Positions 1 to 7,381 of a stretch of 10,541 nt of DNA are shown one piece after another (position 1 is the first letter of the stretch; every line of letters begins with the position of its first letter). This stretch comes from Triparma columacea. Taxonomy: Eukaryota; Sar; Bolidophyceae; Parmales; Triparmaceae. The stretch is from assembly GCA_030267965.1 (NCBI GenBank), contig BRYA01000673.1:528-11068 (forward strand), in the 5' to 3' direction. The notes under the pieces are model-generated. The model ran no database searches and was not told the origin of the DNA. It saw nothing but the letters and a program-made list of their open reading frames with translations. A program made the position numbers and the translations under genes.

Positions 1-350
1 GGGTTGCGTTCGACGTCCAAATCGCGGGGTACTACATGGAGGCGATTGGGAGGAATAGGACGAGGGTTACATACATTGTGGGGTGCAACTTGAACGGCGT
101 CTTCGCTTTGGACTGGATGGCGAGGAAGGCTGCTCCATACCATTTGAAGGAGAAGGTCAATGCGACGATAGAGCATACGAAGGGGGCTGGTAAGGAGGGG
201 GAGGGGGGGGTGAAGGGAGCGCTGGATATGTCGTCCATCTATGGGGGGGGGGACGAGGAGGAAGGGACGTTCGAGATGACCCATATTGCGGCAAGGAAGG
301 TTCCGGTCGAGAAGATCACTAGTCCCCTTCATGAGGAGGATGGAAGATAA
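1..350 (+). CDS. START-domain-like protein, C-terminal part (5' truncated)
   Basis: An open frame enters from the left edge (first full codon at position 3) and ends at TAA 348-350, giving about 115 residues. The first ~60 residues resemble the last strand and C-terminal helix of a START lipid-binding domain: a segment with GYYMEAIG, then RTRVTYIVGCNLNG, then a Trp and a helix containing ARKAAPYHLKEKV. In the START family this part has an R/T-R-V-T-Y strand, a glycine turn and an amphipathic helix that lids the lipid pocket. After it comes a Gly/Glu-rich low-complexity tail, encoded over G runs of 8 (203-210) and 10 (243-252), and a polar C-terminus. Most of the domain and any partner domains lie outside the window, so ligand and location cannot be given. 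Assignment is by motif resemblance only; another SRPBCC-fold protein is possible. The coding nature of the frame is more secure than the family. Confidence 0.55.
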   Translation, partial: VAFDVQIAGYYMEAIGRNRTRVTYIVGCNLNGVFALDWMARKAAPYHLKEKVNATIEHTKGAGKEGEGGVKGALDMSSIYGGGDEEEGTFEMTHIAARKVPVEKITSPLHEEDGR

Positions 351-355
351 ATAAA
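350..355 (+). promoter_or_regulatory. possible AATAAA polyadenylation signal
   Basis: AATAAA overlaps the last base of the TAA stop of the START-like gene. It matches the canonical animal-type signal, but whether this organism uses that signal is unknown, and none of the other genes here shows an obvious AATAAA at the expected place. A chance match in an A-rich stretch is quite possible. Confidence 0.25.
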
Positions 356-633
356 CCCGGTTCGCATTTCAAATGAACACCTGCTGGAACACTTTTCCTA
401 TGATACCCAAGGTAGGATCCCTAGCTCCAGGAATCTGGAAGGCAAGAAATTGGTTTGCCATTTCCCCTCCTCTATCCTCCCATAAACAATTCGATTTACA
501 TACCACATTCATTTCGCTTTCTTATCGTACCTCACAAGTCTCCTGTGTCTAACTTTTGTTCTCAATAAGAAGCCACATCAAAATATCTCTACCATCCTCC
601 CCCTGCCATCGATCTGGCTGATAGTAGAAAATA
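351..633. other. intergenic region between START-like gene and UTP25
   Basis: These 283 bp hold the 3' UTR of the upstream gene and the promoter/5' UTR of UTP25. From about 450 on, the + strand is pyrimidine-rich with TC/CCTCC stretches, then becomes A-rich just before the start codon, which has AAATA before ATG and so an A at -3. No clear TATA box, tRNA or conserved element was seen. Confidence 0.5.
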
Positions 634-2854
634 ATGCCTCCGTTCAAAAAGAAGGACAAAAAGAAAAAGAAGAAGTCAGGGAAGAATCAACCGATCGATA
701 AGTACTATGGAGAAGCCGTTGATGAGGATGAGATGAGGAAATCGAAGAAAAGATTGAGAGCTCCTGTCGGGGCATCACGCCTAGAGCCATTTGTGAAGAA
801 GGTTCGTCAACCCCGAGCACCTTCTCCCACACACTCTCCCCCACATTCCCCGACATACAATGAAGCTACCTCAGATTCGGACTCTGATGCTTCTGTTGAG
901 CTTGATGCTGCTCCGTCCCTTGAGCTCCTCACCAAGACTTCGAAGAAATCAATCTACTCCGACAGTGAAGAAGACTCAGACGATGAAGAAGAATCCGACT
1001 CTGAATCCGACTCTGACTCAAAATCCAAGTCCAACTCTCGTGCCAAACCAGCGCCCCTCCCCACCAACCAGCCCAATCCCTTCTTCCACACTTTCCCCTC
1101 CTCCCCCCCCCCCCTCTCTAAGTCCTCCGCCCAATCGTCCAACACGCAGTCGTCCATTCTCTCCGCCTCTCCCCCCCCCGTGGACCTGAATTCTGCCATC
1201 TCTTCTTTCGCCGATGCTCTCGTGACGGGTGGAAAGAGACAAAACGAGGATGCCGTCGTCGGCCACATTCTCTCCCACGTTGACAACGTCATCACGGTCA
1301 TTTCCAAGAACGACAAGAAAGCGTCTGATCCTCCCCGCGACCAAGGCTACTTCCGAAATACCGTCCTTGTCCTCCTGCCTACCCGAGGCGTCGCACTCGA
1401 CTACATCAATGTCCTCCTCGACAAGGCCGACACTGGAAACACGCCCAAGGAATCCTACGTGCTCAACTATGAGCGGTTCGAGAAAGAGTTCTCCCTGGAC
1501 TCATCTAGCGTCGATGATGAGGACGTGAAGAAGGCCAGGAAGAAGGGGAAGCAATTCATGAAGGTGAGAATTGACAGAAGTGAAAGAGCTCTGAAAGGGA
1601 ACTACATCTCATCCACCAGCGCAACCCTATTATCTGCTCGCTTTGCTTGCCACAGTTCCTCGGCCCTTTTGTCAACTCGGACGACGACTTCAAATTAGGC
1701 ATCTCCCTCTCCCCGAACTTCTCAGACAGCATAACGAAGATCAGGAAGGCTGGAACCTCAAAGACTACCAAAAACCATCCTATCAGGCTCTACTCCGCCT
1801 TCGAGAGCAGCGACATAATCGTCGCGTCCCCCCTCGGCCTTAAGCTCCTCTTCGAGAAGGACCCCACCAAAGTCTCCCCTATCCTCTCCTCCCTCAACAT
1901 CATCCACATCCCCTACGCCGACATTTTGTTCAACCAGAATTGGGCTCACGTCGATGAGATCCTCAGTATGTGTAACAAGCGCCCCGACTCAACCTCTAAT
2001 CTTGCAGATATCTCCTTCGACCGCGTGTACGAGTGGGTGTTAGAAAGGGAGGACGACGACACAAGCAGGTGAGATTGGAATAAAAGTGAAATAGCACGCT
2101 CATTCCAAGACTGTGGCTTCTTTACACTAACAATAATCGCCTCCCCGCGGCTTGGCTCGCTCGCCGGAATCGCAGGACCGCAAGGCAGCTTGTGGTATCC
2201 TCGGCCTTCATAAACGCAGATATCAGCGCCACCTTCTCCAAAAACGCGCTCTCCCTCGCTGGGAACTACAAAACGAGGCTCACTAGCGCGGGTGGAGCCG
2301 TCGGGGACGTGGTCGTTAAGGTGCAGCAGATTTTCCAGAGAATTTCCTGTGACGACTTCCGGCTGGCTTCCAAGATGAAGTTGGAGTACTTCCGCCACAA
2401 CATCCTCAAGGCCATAAAGAGCCGCAAGAGCACCCACAATCTCGTCTACATCCCCTCTTACTTCGACTTTGTTTCCGTCCGCAACCTCCTCCTCCGCCTC
2501 GAGGTGCCCCACGTCGCCGTAACCGAGTACTCCCGCTGGTCCGAGGTCCAGCGCGGCCGCTCCCGCTTCTTCCACGGCCAGAAGCCCATCCTTTTGTACA
2601 CAGGAAGGGCTCACTTCTACCACAGGCTGAAGATCAGGGGCGCCAGACACCTAACATTCTTCGGCCTGCCAGACTACCCATGGGCGTACACGGATATGGT
2701 GAACGGCGTGGAGAGGGGAGAGGGGGGGGGAGGGGAGTCAAGTGTGGTGAGCCTCTTTACGAAATTTGAACAGTTTCAGCTGGAGAGGATCGTTGGGAAG
2801 GAGAACTCGAAGGTCGTCAGGAAGAGCGATAAAGAGACTTTCATGTTCTTCTAG
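634..2854 (+). CDS. UTP25: U3 snoRNA-associated protein 25 (UTP25/DEF), three exons
   Basis: Exons 634-1563, 1656-2068 and 2176-2854 join in frame to 673 residues; human and yeast UTP25 are somewhat over 700. In the family, UTP25 belongs to the nucleolar small-subunit processome and is needed for early 18S pre-rRNA cleavages; it has a DEAD-helicase-like fold with degenerate catalytic motifs. Visible here: a Lys-rich N-terminus (residues 5-17, nucleolar-signal-like); an acidic Ser/Asp/Glu linker (~79-130); an RDQGYFRNTVLVLLPTR block (~235-251); DDDFKLGI (~319-325); SSDIIVASPLGL (361-372); ADILFNQNW (~398-406) where a DEAD box would sit; then IPSYFDF (540-546), FHGQKPILLYTGRAHF (~580-595), RGARHLTFFGLP (602-613) and a YTDMVN segment. 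These are hallmark UTP25 blocks in the expected order. No Walker A or DEAD motif is present, as usual for the family. Oddities: C runs of 12 and 9 in exon 1, and a Gly-rich insertion over a 9-G run near the C-terminus (~residues 626-634). Confidence 0.96.
1564..1655 (+). other. UTP25 intron 1 (92 bp)
   Basis: Donor GTGAGA follows codon AAG, and the acceptor is a pyrimidine-rich stretch ending CACAG. Phase 0. Removing it joins KGKQFMK to FLGPFVNSDDDF, restoring the UTP25 alignment; without splicing the frame runs to a stop at 1696-1698. Confidence 0.9.
2069..2175 (+). other. UTP25 intron 2 (107 bp)
   Basis: Donor GTGAGA, acceptor CGCAG, phase 2 (AG|G, Arg448). A CTAAC branch-site candidate lies at 2127-2131. 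Splicing joins the DDDTSR end of exon 2 to TARQLVVSSAF, which corresponds to the RQ(T/L)-hydrophobic-S(S/A) strand of UTP25. The unspliced frame stops immediately at 2070-2072. Confidence 0.88.
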
Positions 2855-3073
2855 ACGTCTAATGTCAAAGATTCTGTCAAAACAAAGCTTAATTATTTTT
2901 TGCCTCAATCTCCAAATTTCACTTCCCTCACCCTGATCCTCTCGTGATTCCCCCCCCCCTCCCTCTCAACCTCCTCCCTGGCCTCGCTCTTGGCCTTGGC
3001 AGCTTCCTTCGTAGCAGCCCTCCAGATCTCCTTCATCCTATCGCTCGGGTCGTCCATCCCTTTATCTTCTAAA
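2855..3073. other. intergenic region between UTP25 and phosphate transporter
   Basis: The 219 bp begin with an A/T-rich stretch after the UTP25 stop (including TTAATTATTTTTT near 2889) that probably serves 3'-end formation. They then turn strongly pyrimidine-rich, with a 10-C run at 2950-2959, before the transporter ATG. The frame is open upstream of that ATG only by non-ATG codons, so no longer N-terminus is supported. Confidence 0.45.
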
Positions 3074-4598
3074 ATGTCTTCCACCCCAACTTCTACATCT
3101 CCCCTGCTTTTTCATACACCTAGAGATAGCCCAAACTACACCGTGTGGATCTCAGCGCTTTCCAACATCTCTATCCAGTACAATTTGTCCGTGATTGCTG
3201 TATGTTTGTTGATAATGGATCCCTCAACCAATGACGACGTTACCGTTGACGCTCTTTACCCCCGTGCTGATATCTACGATCAATGGCTCCGCTCCTCTGT
3301 CTTCGCCGGCGCCATCGTCGGCCAAGCAGTGATGGGTGGCCTCGGTGACATCCTCGGTCGCGGCAAGGCCATGATCCTAACCAACGCCTTCACGTTCCTC
3401 GGGGCATTGCTCTGTGCGGTGGCGAGCTGGGGGAGTAGCGAGGACGTTTACGGAGCGCTGATTGGGTATAGGTTCCTGATGGGGGTGGGAATAGGGGGGA
3501 AGTACCCACTTGCCTCGACGATAAGGGCAGAGGCCACGTCTTCAAGCGAGCACAGGGCGACCGAGGTAGCCAAGGGTTTCTTCTGGCAGACACCTGGTGT
3601 GATCGCTCCTTACCTCCTTGGCTGGATCTTGGTTGCTGCTTTCGGGTCGGAGAAAAACGGGACTGAGGTGAGATGATGGTTTGATGCGGAAGTAAAACGC
3701 TACTGTCGCACTGGAGGATTTGTATTTCTCACCCGGCCCACTGTCCCTCCGTCGGTAGTTCAAGCTCGTCACGGAGCTGCAGTTCCGCATCCTCTTCGGT
3801 GTCGGTGCCGTGCCCAGCGGGATCGTTATCCTCCTGACCTACCTCCAATTCAGAGGGAAGGAGAGGGAGAGGGTAGGAAGCGAGAACCCAGTCAAGGTCG
3901 CCCTCAACCACCCCGAGCTCTGGCGCAAGCTCGCCGGCACTGGGGGGTGCTGGTTCCTGTACGACTTCGTTTACTACGGCACCGCCCTCAACCAGACCTC
4001 CATTATAAACTCGGTCTTTGGTGGGGAGGACGGCATTTACGATAACTGCTGGAGGAACGTAGTGGTTGCTTCCATGGGCATCCCAGGGGTCGTCGTCGCC
4101 ATCCTTCAGCTCGAGGGCCTGGGCGCGAAGAGGCTCATGTCCTGGGGCTTTGCCCTCGTAGGCGTCTCCTCCGTCCTCCTCTGCCTCAGCTTCAAGTACT
4201 TCCCCGACGACGACTGGCTGAACTTCGGATTCTTCTGCCTCCTCCTTTTCGCTGTGAACTGGGGCTGCAACGTGGCTACGTACGTCCTCCCCATAGACAC
4301 TTTCCCCTCAGAGGTCAGGTCGTCGTTCTACGGCCTCTCTGCCGCCCTCGGGAAGGTCGGGGCGTTCCTGGGGGGCTACTTCTTCGGGCCCATCTCGAAG
4401 GGCGGGGGGGGCTACAGCACGGTGTACGGCGTGTGCGCGGGGCTGAGCTTGGTGGGGATCGCCTTCAGCGGAGCGTACATTGAGCCCTTCAATAGGAACA
4501 CTCTTTGGAAGGGCAAAGACGAGGAAGAAGATGGGAAGAGAGGGGATGACGATGATGATGTCAAGGAGGTGAAGAGGGAGCTCATCAGTTCCATTTAA
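3074..4598 (+). CDS. MFS inorganic phosphate transporter, PHT1/PHO84-like, two exons
   Basis: Exons 3074-3667 and 3759-4598 give 477 residues with two six-helix halves, a little shorter than typical PHT1 proteins (~520). The first ATG (AAAATG) is the chosen start. The family imports inorganic phosphate with protons across the plasma or an internal membrane. MFS A-loop motif GGLGDILGRGKAM lies at ~88-100. The family signature, normally GGDYPLSATI, reads GGKYPLASTI at 141-150. Residues matching the fungal PiPT phosphate pocket are present: Tyr144, Gln172, Trp263, Asp267, Tyr271 (W-x3-D-x3-Y in helix 7) and Asn369 in NWGCN; a GK pair in ALGKVGAF sits at 396-397. The helix-4 Asp is Lys143, and the helix-1 segment reads YNL (Asn37) where PHT1 has YDL. 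A short central loop (~228-255) and an acidic/basic C-terminal tail (~450-472) are cytosolic by family topology. Substrate phosphate is likely; coupling ion is uncertain. Confidence 0.88.
3668..3758 (+). other. phosphate transporter intron (91 bp)
   Basis: Donor GTGAGA after codon GAG, acceptor GTCGGTAG, phase 0. Splicing joins GSEKNGTE to FKLVTELQFRILFGVGAVP, the helix 5-6 region of the transporter. In-frame stops occur on both sides without splicing, for example TAG ending at 3758. Confidence 0.88.
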
Positions 4599-4686
4599 TA
4601 TAGAAGTGTGTCATAGAGGTATGCGTATTCAAATTTCTCCGCCCTTACTTGCCTTAATTTCCCCCTTCCCTATCCACTCCTCCCTC
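4599..4686. other. tail-to-tail intergenic gap
   Basis: Only 88 bp separate the transporter stop from the stop of the oppositely oriented HMG-box/Tudor gene, so the two 3' UTRs must be very short or overlap as sense-antisense. No hairpin or AATAAA is evident. Confidence 0.5.
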
Positions 4687-7188
4687 TCACTGTGCTAAAA
4701 CGGCCTCCTTCTTCTCCCCTCCCTCTACATCCATCTTCTCCTCCCCCTTCCTCTCCTCCCCCTTCCCCTCCTCCCCCTTCCCCCCCACTCTCTCCAAGTC
4801 TCTCTCCCCCACGTCTCCAACCGTCCCGTCAAGTTCAAACCAGACCACGTACCCGTCCTCCTCCTCCCCGTCCATCTTGTCTTCCCTGTGTCCCCAGATC
4901 CTCGCCGAGTACCTTATCCCGTCCTCCCTCCACAAGGCGCTGACAGTTTCCCCGAGGTAGTAGTCACCTACCTTGACGGTCTGGTCAACGTCCCCGGGCT
5001 TGAACTTCTTACCCCCCCCCCCCTTGGGTCCGAGGTCGGAGATGATGTCCCTCTCCCTCTTCCTCTTCTTGCTCTCTGCCTGCCTCATCTTCTTGAGTTC
5101 CTTCTCAATGTCCTTCCCGCTCTTCCACCCTCCCCCCTCGCCCTTGATTATACCTTCCGCCCTCTCAACGTCGACCCAGCTCCTCACCGTGCACCCTGTC
5201 CTGACGTGTGTGAAGTACTTGTCCTCTGCCTTCTTGTTGCCTTTGGCTTTCATCACCTCCCACTCAGCTTCTGTGATCTCCATCCACTTTCCCCGACCCG
5301 ACCTCTCCACCCCGACCTGGATGTCGGCTCTTTCGATGCCCCGACGGCGGAGCGTCTGGTCACCCTCACTGCCTCCCTTGTCCTCCTTCCATCCTGCGTG
5401 CCAAAAAGTGGGCGAGCGAGGGTTTGTGTTAGTGTTAGTGTGTTGGTTCTGTTAGGGTTCACCTTCCTCTTTCTCTCTCTCCCCCCCCCCCCCACACACA
5501 CGCCTCCCCTTCCCCTCACCTTTCTTGCACCCTTCCTCCCATTCCACCATTTTCCCCCCCTCTTCAAATTCCTTATCCCCCAAAACCGCGTACGCCTTCC
5601 CCCTGTCCTTCCTGTCGTACCCCATCCACACCACGAGTTCCGCCCCCTTTCCCTTCGCGTATACTTTCTCCCACTCCTTTCTTAGTCCCCCCCTTTCCTT
5701 CTCCGGGTCGACGATAAGGACGGGTAGTCTGACTGGTGTTCCCTTGTCCTTCTTAGTCCCCCCCTTTCCGACCATCCAGTAGATTCCTCCGACCCTCTTC
5801 TTATCGTAACCTTCCGGCATATCGACCTTGTCGAACTCCGTGCTACCCTGCCTCTGCACAACCTTAACGGTCCAGCCTAGGGGGAGGACGTTCCGTTTCT
5901 CTTTCCCCGCCTCCCAAGCCTCAAGCCGTTCCTTCATTTTTGGGTTCTCACTTGCCTGCTTCTTGAAATCCTCCCGAGCCTTCCCGGCCTTAAGGTCCCA
6001 CTCCTCCTTCTTCTCCTCTCCCAGTCCCTCCCATGTTTTCTTCAGTACTGGTCCGACATCGCTCTTCCTAAAATCCGATCCTACCCTCTCCCTCATTACA
6101 CCCTCAATCTTTGACCTCATGAAGGTCTTGAAGGCCTCCTCTCCGGACTTTGGGGGGAGGGGTATCGGCATACCCTCGAGGTCGCGGAAGGAACCCTTGA
6201 GGTCGGGGTTGTTGAAGACGTTAAGGCGGTAGCTGTTGTGGAACTTGTTCTCCTAAAGGGGTTTACAAGGATGAGGGAGGAAGTTAGATGTACCGCAATG
6301 TAAGTAAGTGAGGTTTTTAAAACATCCACCAGTCAAATCCCGTCAGTTCAACCTCCCCGGCCTCACCTTCATGACCTGTTCCCACTCCAGCTTCTCGTCC
6401 TTTGCTTTCCTCCTCCAAGGTCCGCTCTTCTCCTCGTCCCCTTCAAAACCTTCCCTGTACACCTCCCTGGCCTTTACGACCTCGTCGCCGGATTCGTAGC
6501 CTGGGATTGAGGACATCTTCTGCTTGAATATCGGCGCGTAAGCCGCTGCGAATATATCCTCCGCTGTCCTAGGTTCGTTTATGACCTCCCCCGCCATGGT
6601 GGTGTGGACGAATTTCCTCCCCTTGTCTTTCTCGCCCTCGTTTTCCCCCCTAGGGGCATTGGTGGCCGACTCCTTCTTCTTCTTCCCGGTCTTTGCGGAC
6701 TTCTTATTTCCCTTTCCATTGTCCTTCTTACCACCCTCGTACCACTCATCCTTCACGGTAGATACGCCGTCTTTGATCTCTAAAACCTTCACGACGAGTT
6801 GCATAGTAGTTTCTTTAGTTGCACCGGCTGTAAGAGAGGAAGGGGAAGAGCAGGTGGGAGAGGAGGAGGCAGAGGAGGAGGGGGGGGTGGAGTTGGAGGG
6901 AAGGATAGGGGAGTTATTGGCTTCACTGCCACTTGGTGTAGTGTTAACTTTAGCTGATTGATTGGTAGGTGTAGGTGTAATGGGAGATGGTGTGTTGGTA
7001 TGTGAAGAAGGCTGAGAATGGGGTGAATTGTTATTTGCCTTTCCCTCCGAGAACATGGAGGGTCTGGATTTCAAGCTCTTTGTGTACAGTAGGAAGGCTT
7101 TGCGGCAATCAAGGTACGATTCAAATGTATGGGATGGTGGTGGTGGGCAACCTGATGGCGTAGTTATCTCATATCTAATATTTGGCAT
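4687..7188 (-). CDS. probable chromatin protein with HMG-box-like and Tudor-like segments, three exons
   Basis: Exons 7188-6367, 6252-5520 and 5393-4687 (minus strand) join in frame to 753 residues. The start is the first in-frame ATG; the frame is open further upstream only by non-ATG codons, close to the end of the preceding gene. Residues ~45-130 are Ser/Thr/Pro/Asn-rich and likely disordered, and ~150-195 are Lys-rich. An HMG-box-like segment lies at ~310-372: AFKTFMRSKI, then a K-x3-W helix, then EEKKEEWDLKAGKAREDF, as in HMG helices 1-3. A segment starting LPLGWTVKVVQR (~397-455) faintly recalls methyl-CpG-binding/TAM domains. Charged KKMRQAESKKRKRERD at ~619-634 could be nuclear-localising. 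At ~658-722 VKVGDYYLGETVSALWREDG, RYSARI, GYVVWFELDG and a DLERV end fit a Tudor/SH3-like barrel with aromatic positions. The C-terminus is Lys/Glu-rich. A nuclear DNA/histone-associated role is inferred from these domains; no orthologue is recognised. Confidence 0.8.
5394..5519 (-). other. HMG/Tudor gene intron 2 (126 bp)
   Basis: On the minus strand: donor GTGAGG, acceptor GGCACGCAG, phase 1 (G|GA, Gly519). It carries a 13-nt G run (C on the + strand, 5481-5493), an adjacent GT/CA stretch, and three CTAAC copies (5455-5451, 5438-5434, 5432-5428), the last two in a tandem repeat and good branch-site candidates. Splicing links the EWEEGCKK end to GWKEDKGGSEGD and keeps the frame into the Tudor-like exon. 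Confidence 0.82.
5481..5493. repeat. 13-nt C homopolymer (intronic)
   Basis: A run of 13 C on the + strand directly followed by a short CA repeat, inside intron 2 of the HMG/Tudor gene. It is one of the two longest homopolymers in the window. Confidence 0.9.
6253..6366 (-). other. HMG/Tudor gene intron 1 (114 bp)
   Basis: On the minus strand: donor GTGAGG after codon AAG, acceptor CCCTTTAG, phase 0. A CTAAC branch-site candidate at 6287-6283 sits about 30 nt before the acceptor. Exon 2 then starts with the codons for ENKFHNSYRLNVF. Confidence 0.85.
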
Positions 7189-7381
7189 GAGGCAAGGTAT
7201 GGGAGGCAAAAAGGCAAGTTTTTGGGAGGAGATTTCCTTCTGGAGAAGAGTCAAGTTCAAATTTTGCGGAACGTGGACAGGTAAGGAATGTCGTTCTGCC
7301 CTGCGATAGTTCAACAACACTAAATTACGTCTCGTTTTCTTCCACCTCCACACCCCAAATCCTGTTGACCCCGTATCCCGT
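7189..7381. other. intergenic region between ankyrin-MYND gene and HMG/Tudor gene
   Basis: These 193 bp must contain the 3' UTR of the ankyrin-MYND gene and the promoter/5' UTR of the following minus-strand gene. On the minus strand the region passes from purine/GT-rich to A-rich before the ATG. No TATA box or polyadenylation hexamer was recognised. Confidence 0.45.

Noticed and set aside
954..1344. Minus-strand frames over UTP25 exon 1
   Set aside because: They are antisense to the acidic Ser/Asp/Glu region of a conserved gene, and their length follows from low-complexity codons.
2990..3073. N-terminal extension of the transporter from a TTG codon, hydrophobic and signal-like
   Set aside because: A nuclear gene is expected to start at ATG. 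The extension overlaps the pyrimidine-rich promoter/leader, and ATG 3074 has a good context.
5428..5455. TTAG/GTTAGTG repeats with one TTAGGG, telomere-like
   Set aside because: There is only one exact TTAGGG and the copies lie in an intron at branch-site distance; CTAAC branch-point motifs on the coding strand explain them better.
4888..5685. Plus-strand 265-codon frame rich in Pro, Leu and Ser
   Set aside because: It is the shadow of the purine-rich minus-strand exons. It crosses the well-supported intron and has no domain signal; C/T-rich DNA is open in many frames.
7189..7353. Upstream in-frame extension of the HMG/Tudor protein from a GTG codon
   Set aside because: No ATG is present in it, it approaches within 29 bp of the previous gene's stop, and it would leave no room for a promoter.
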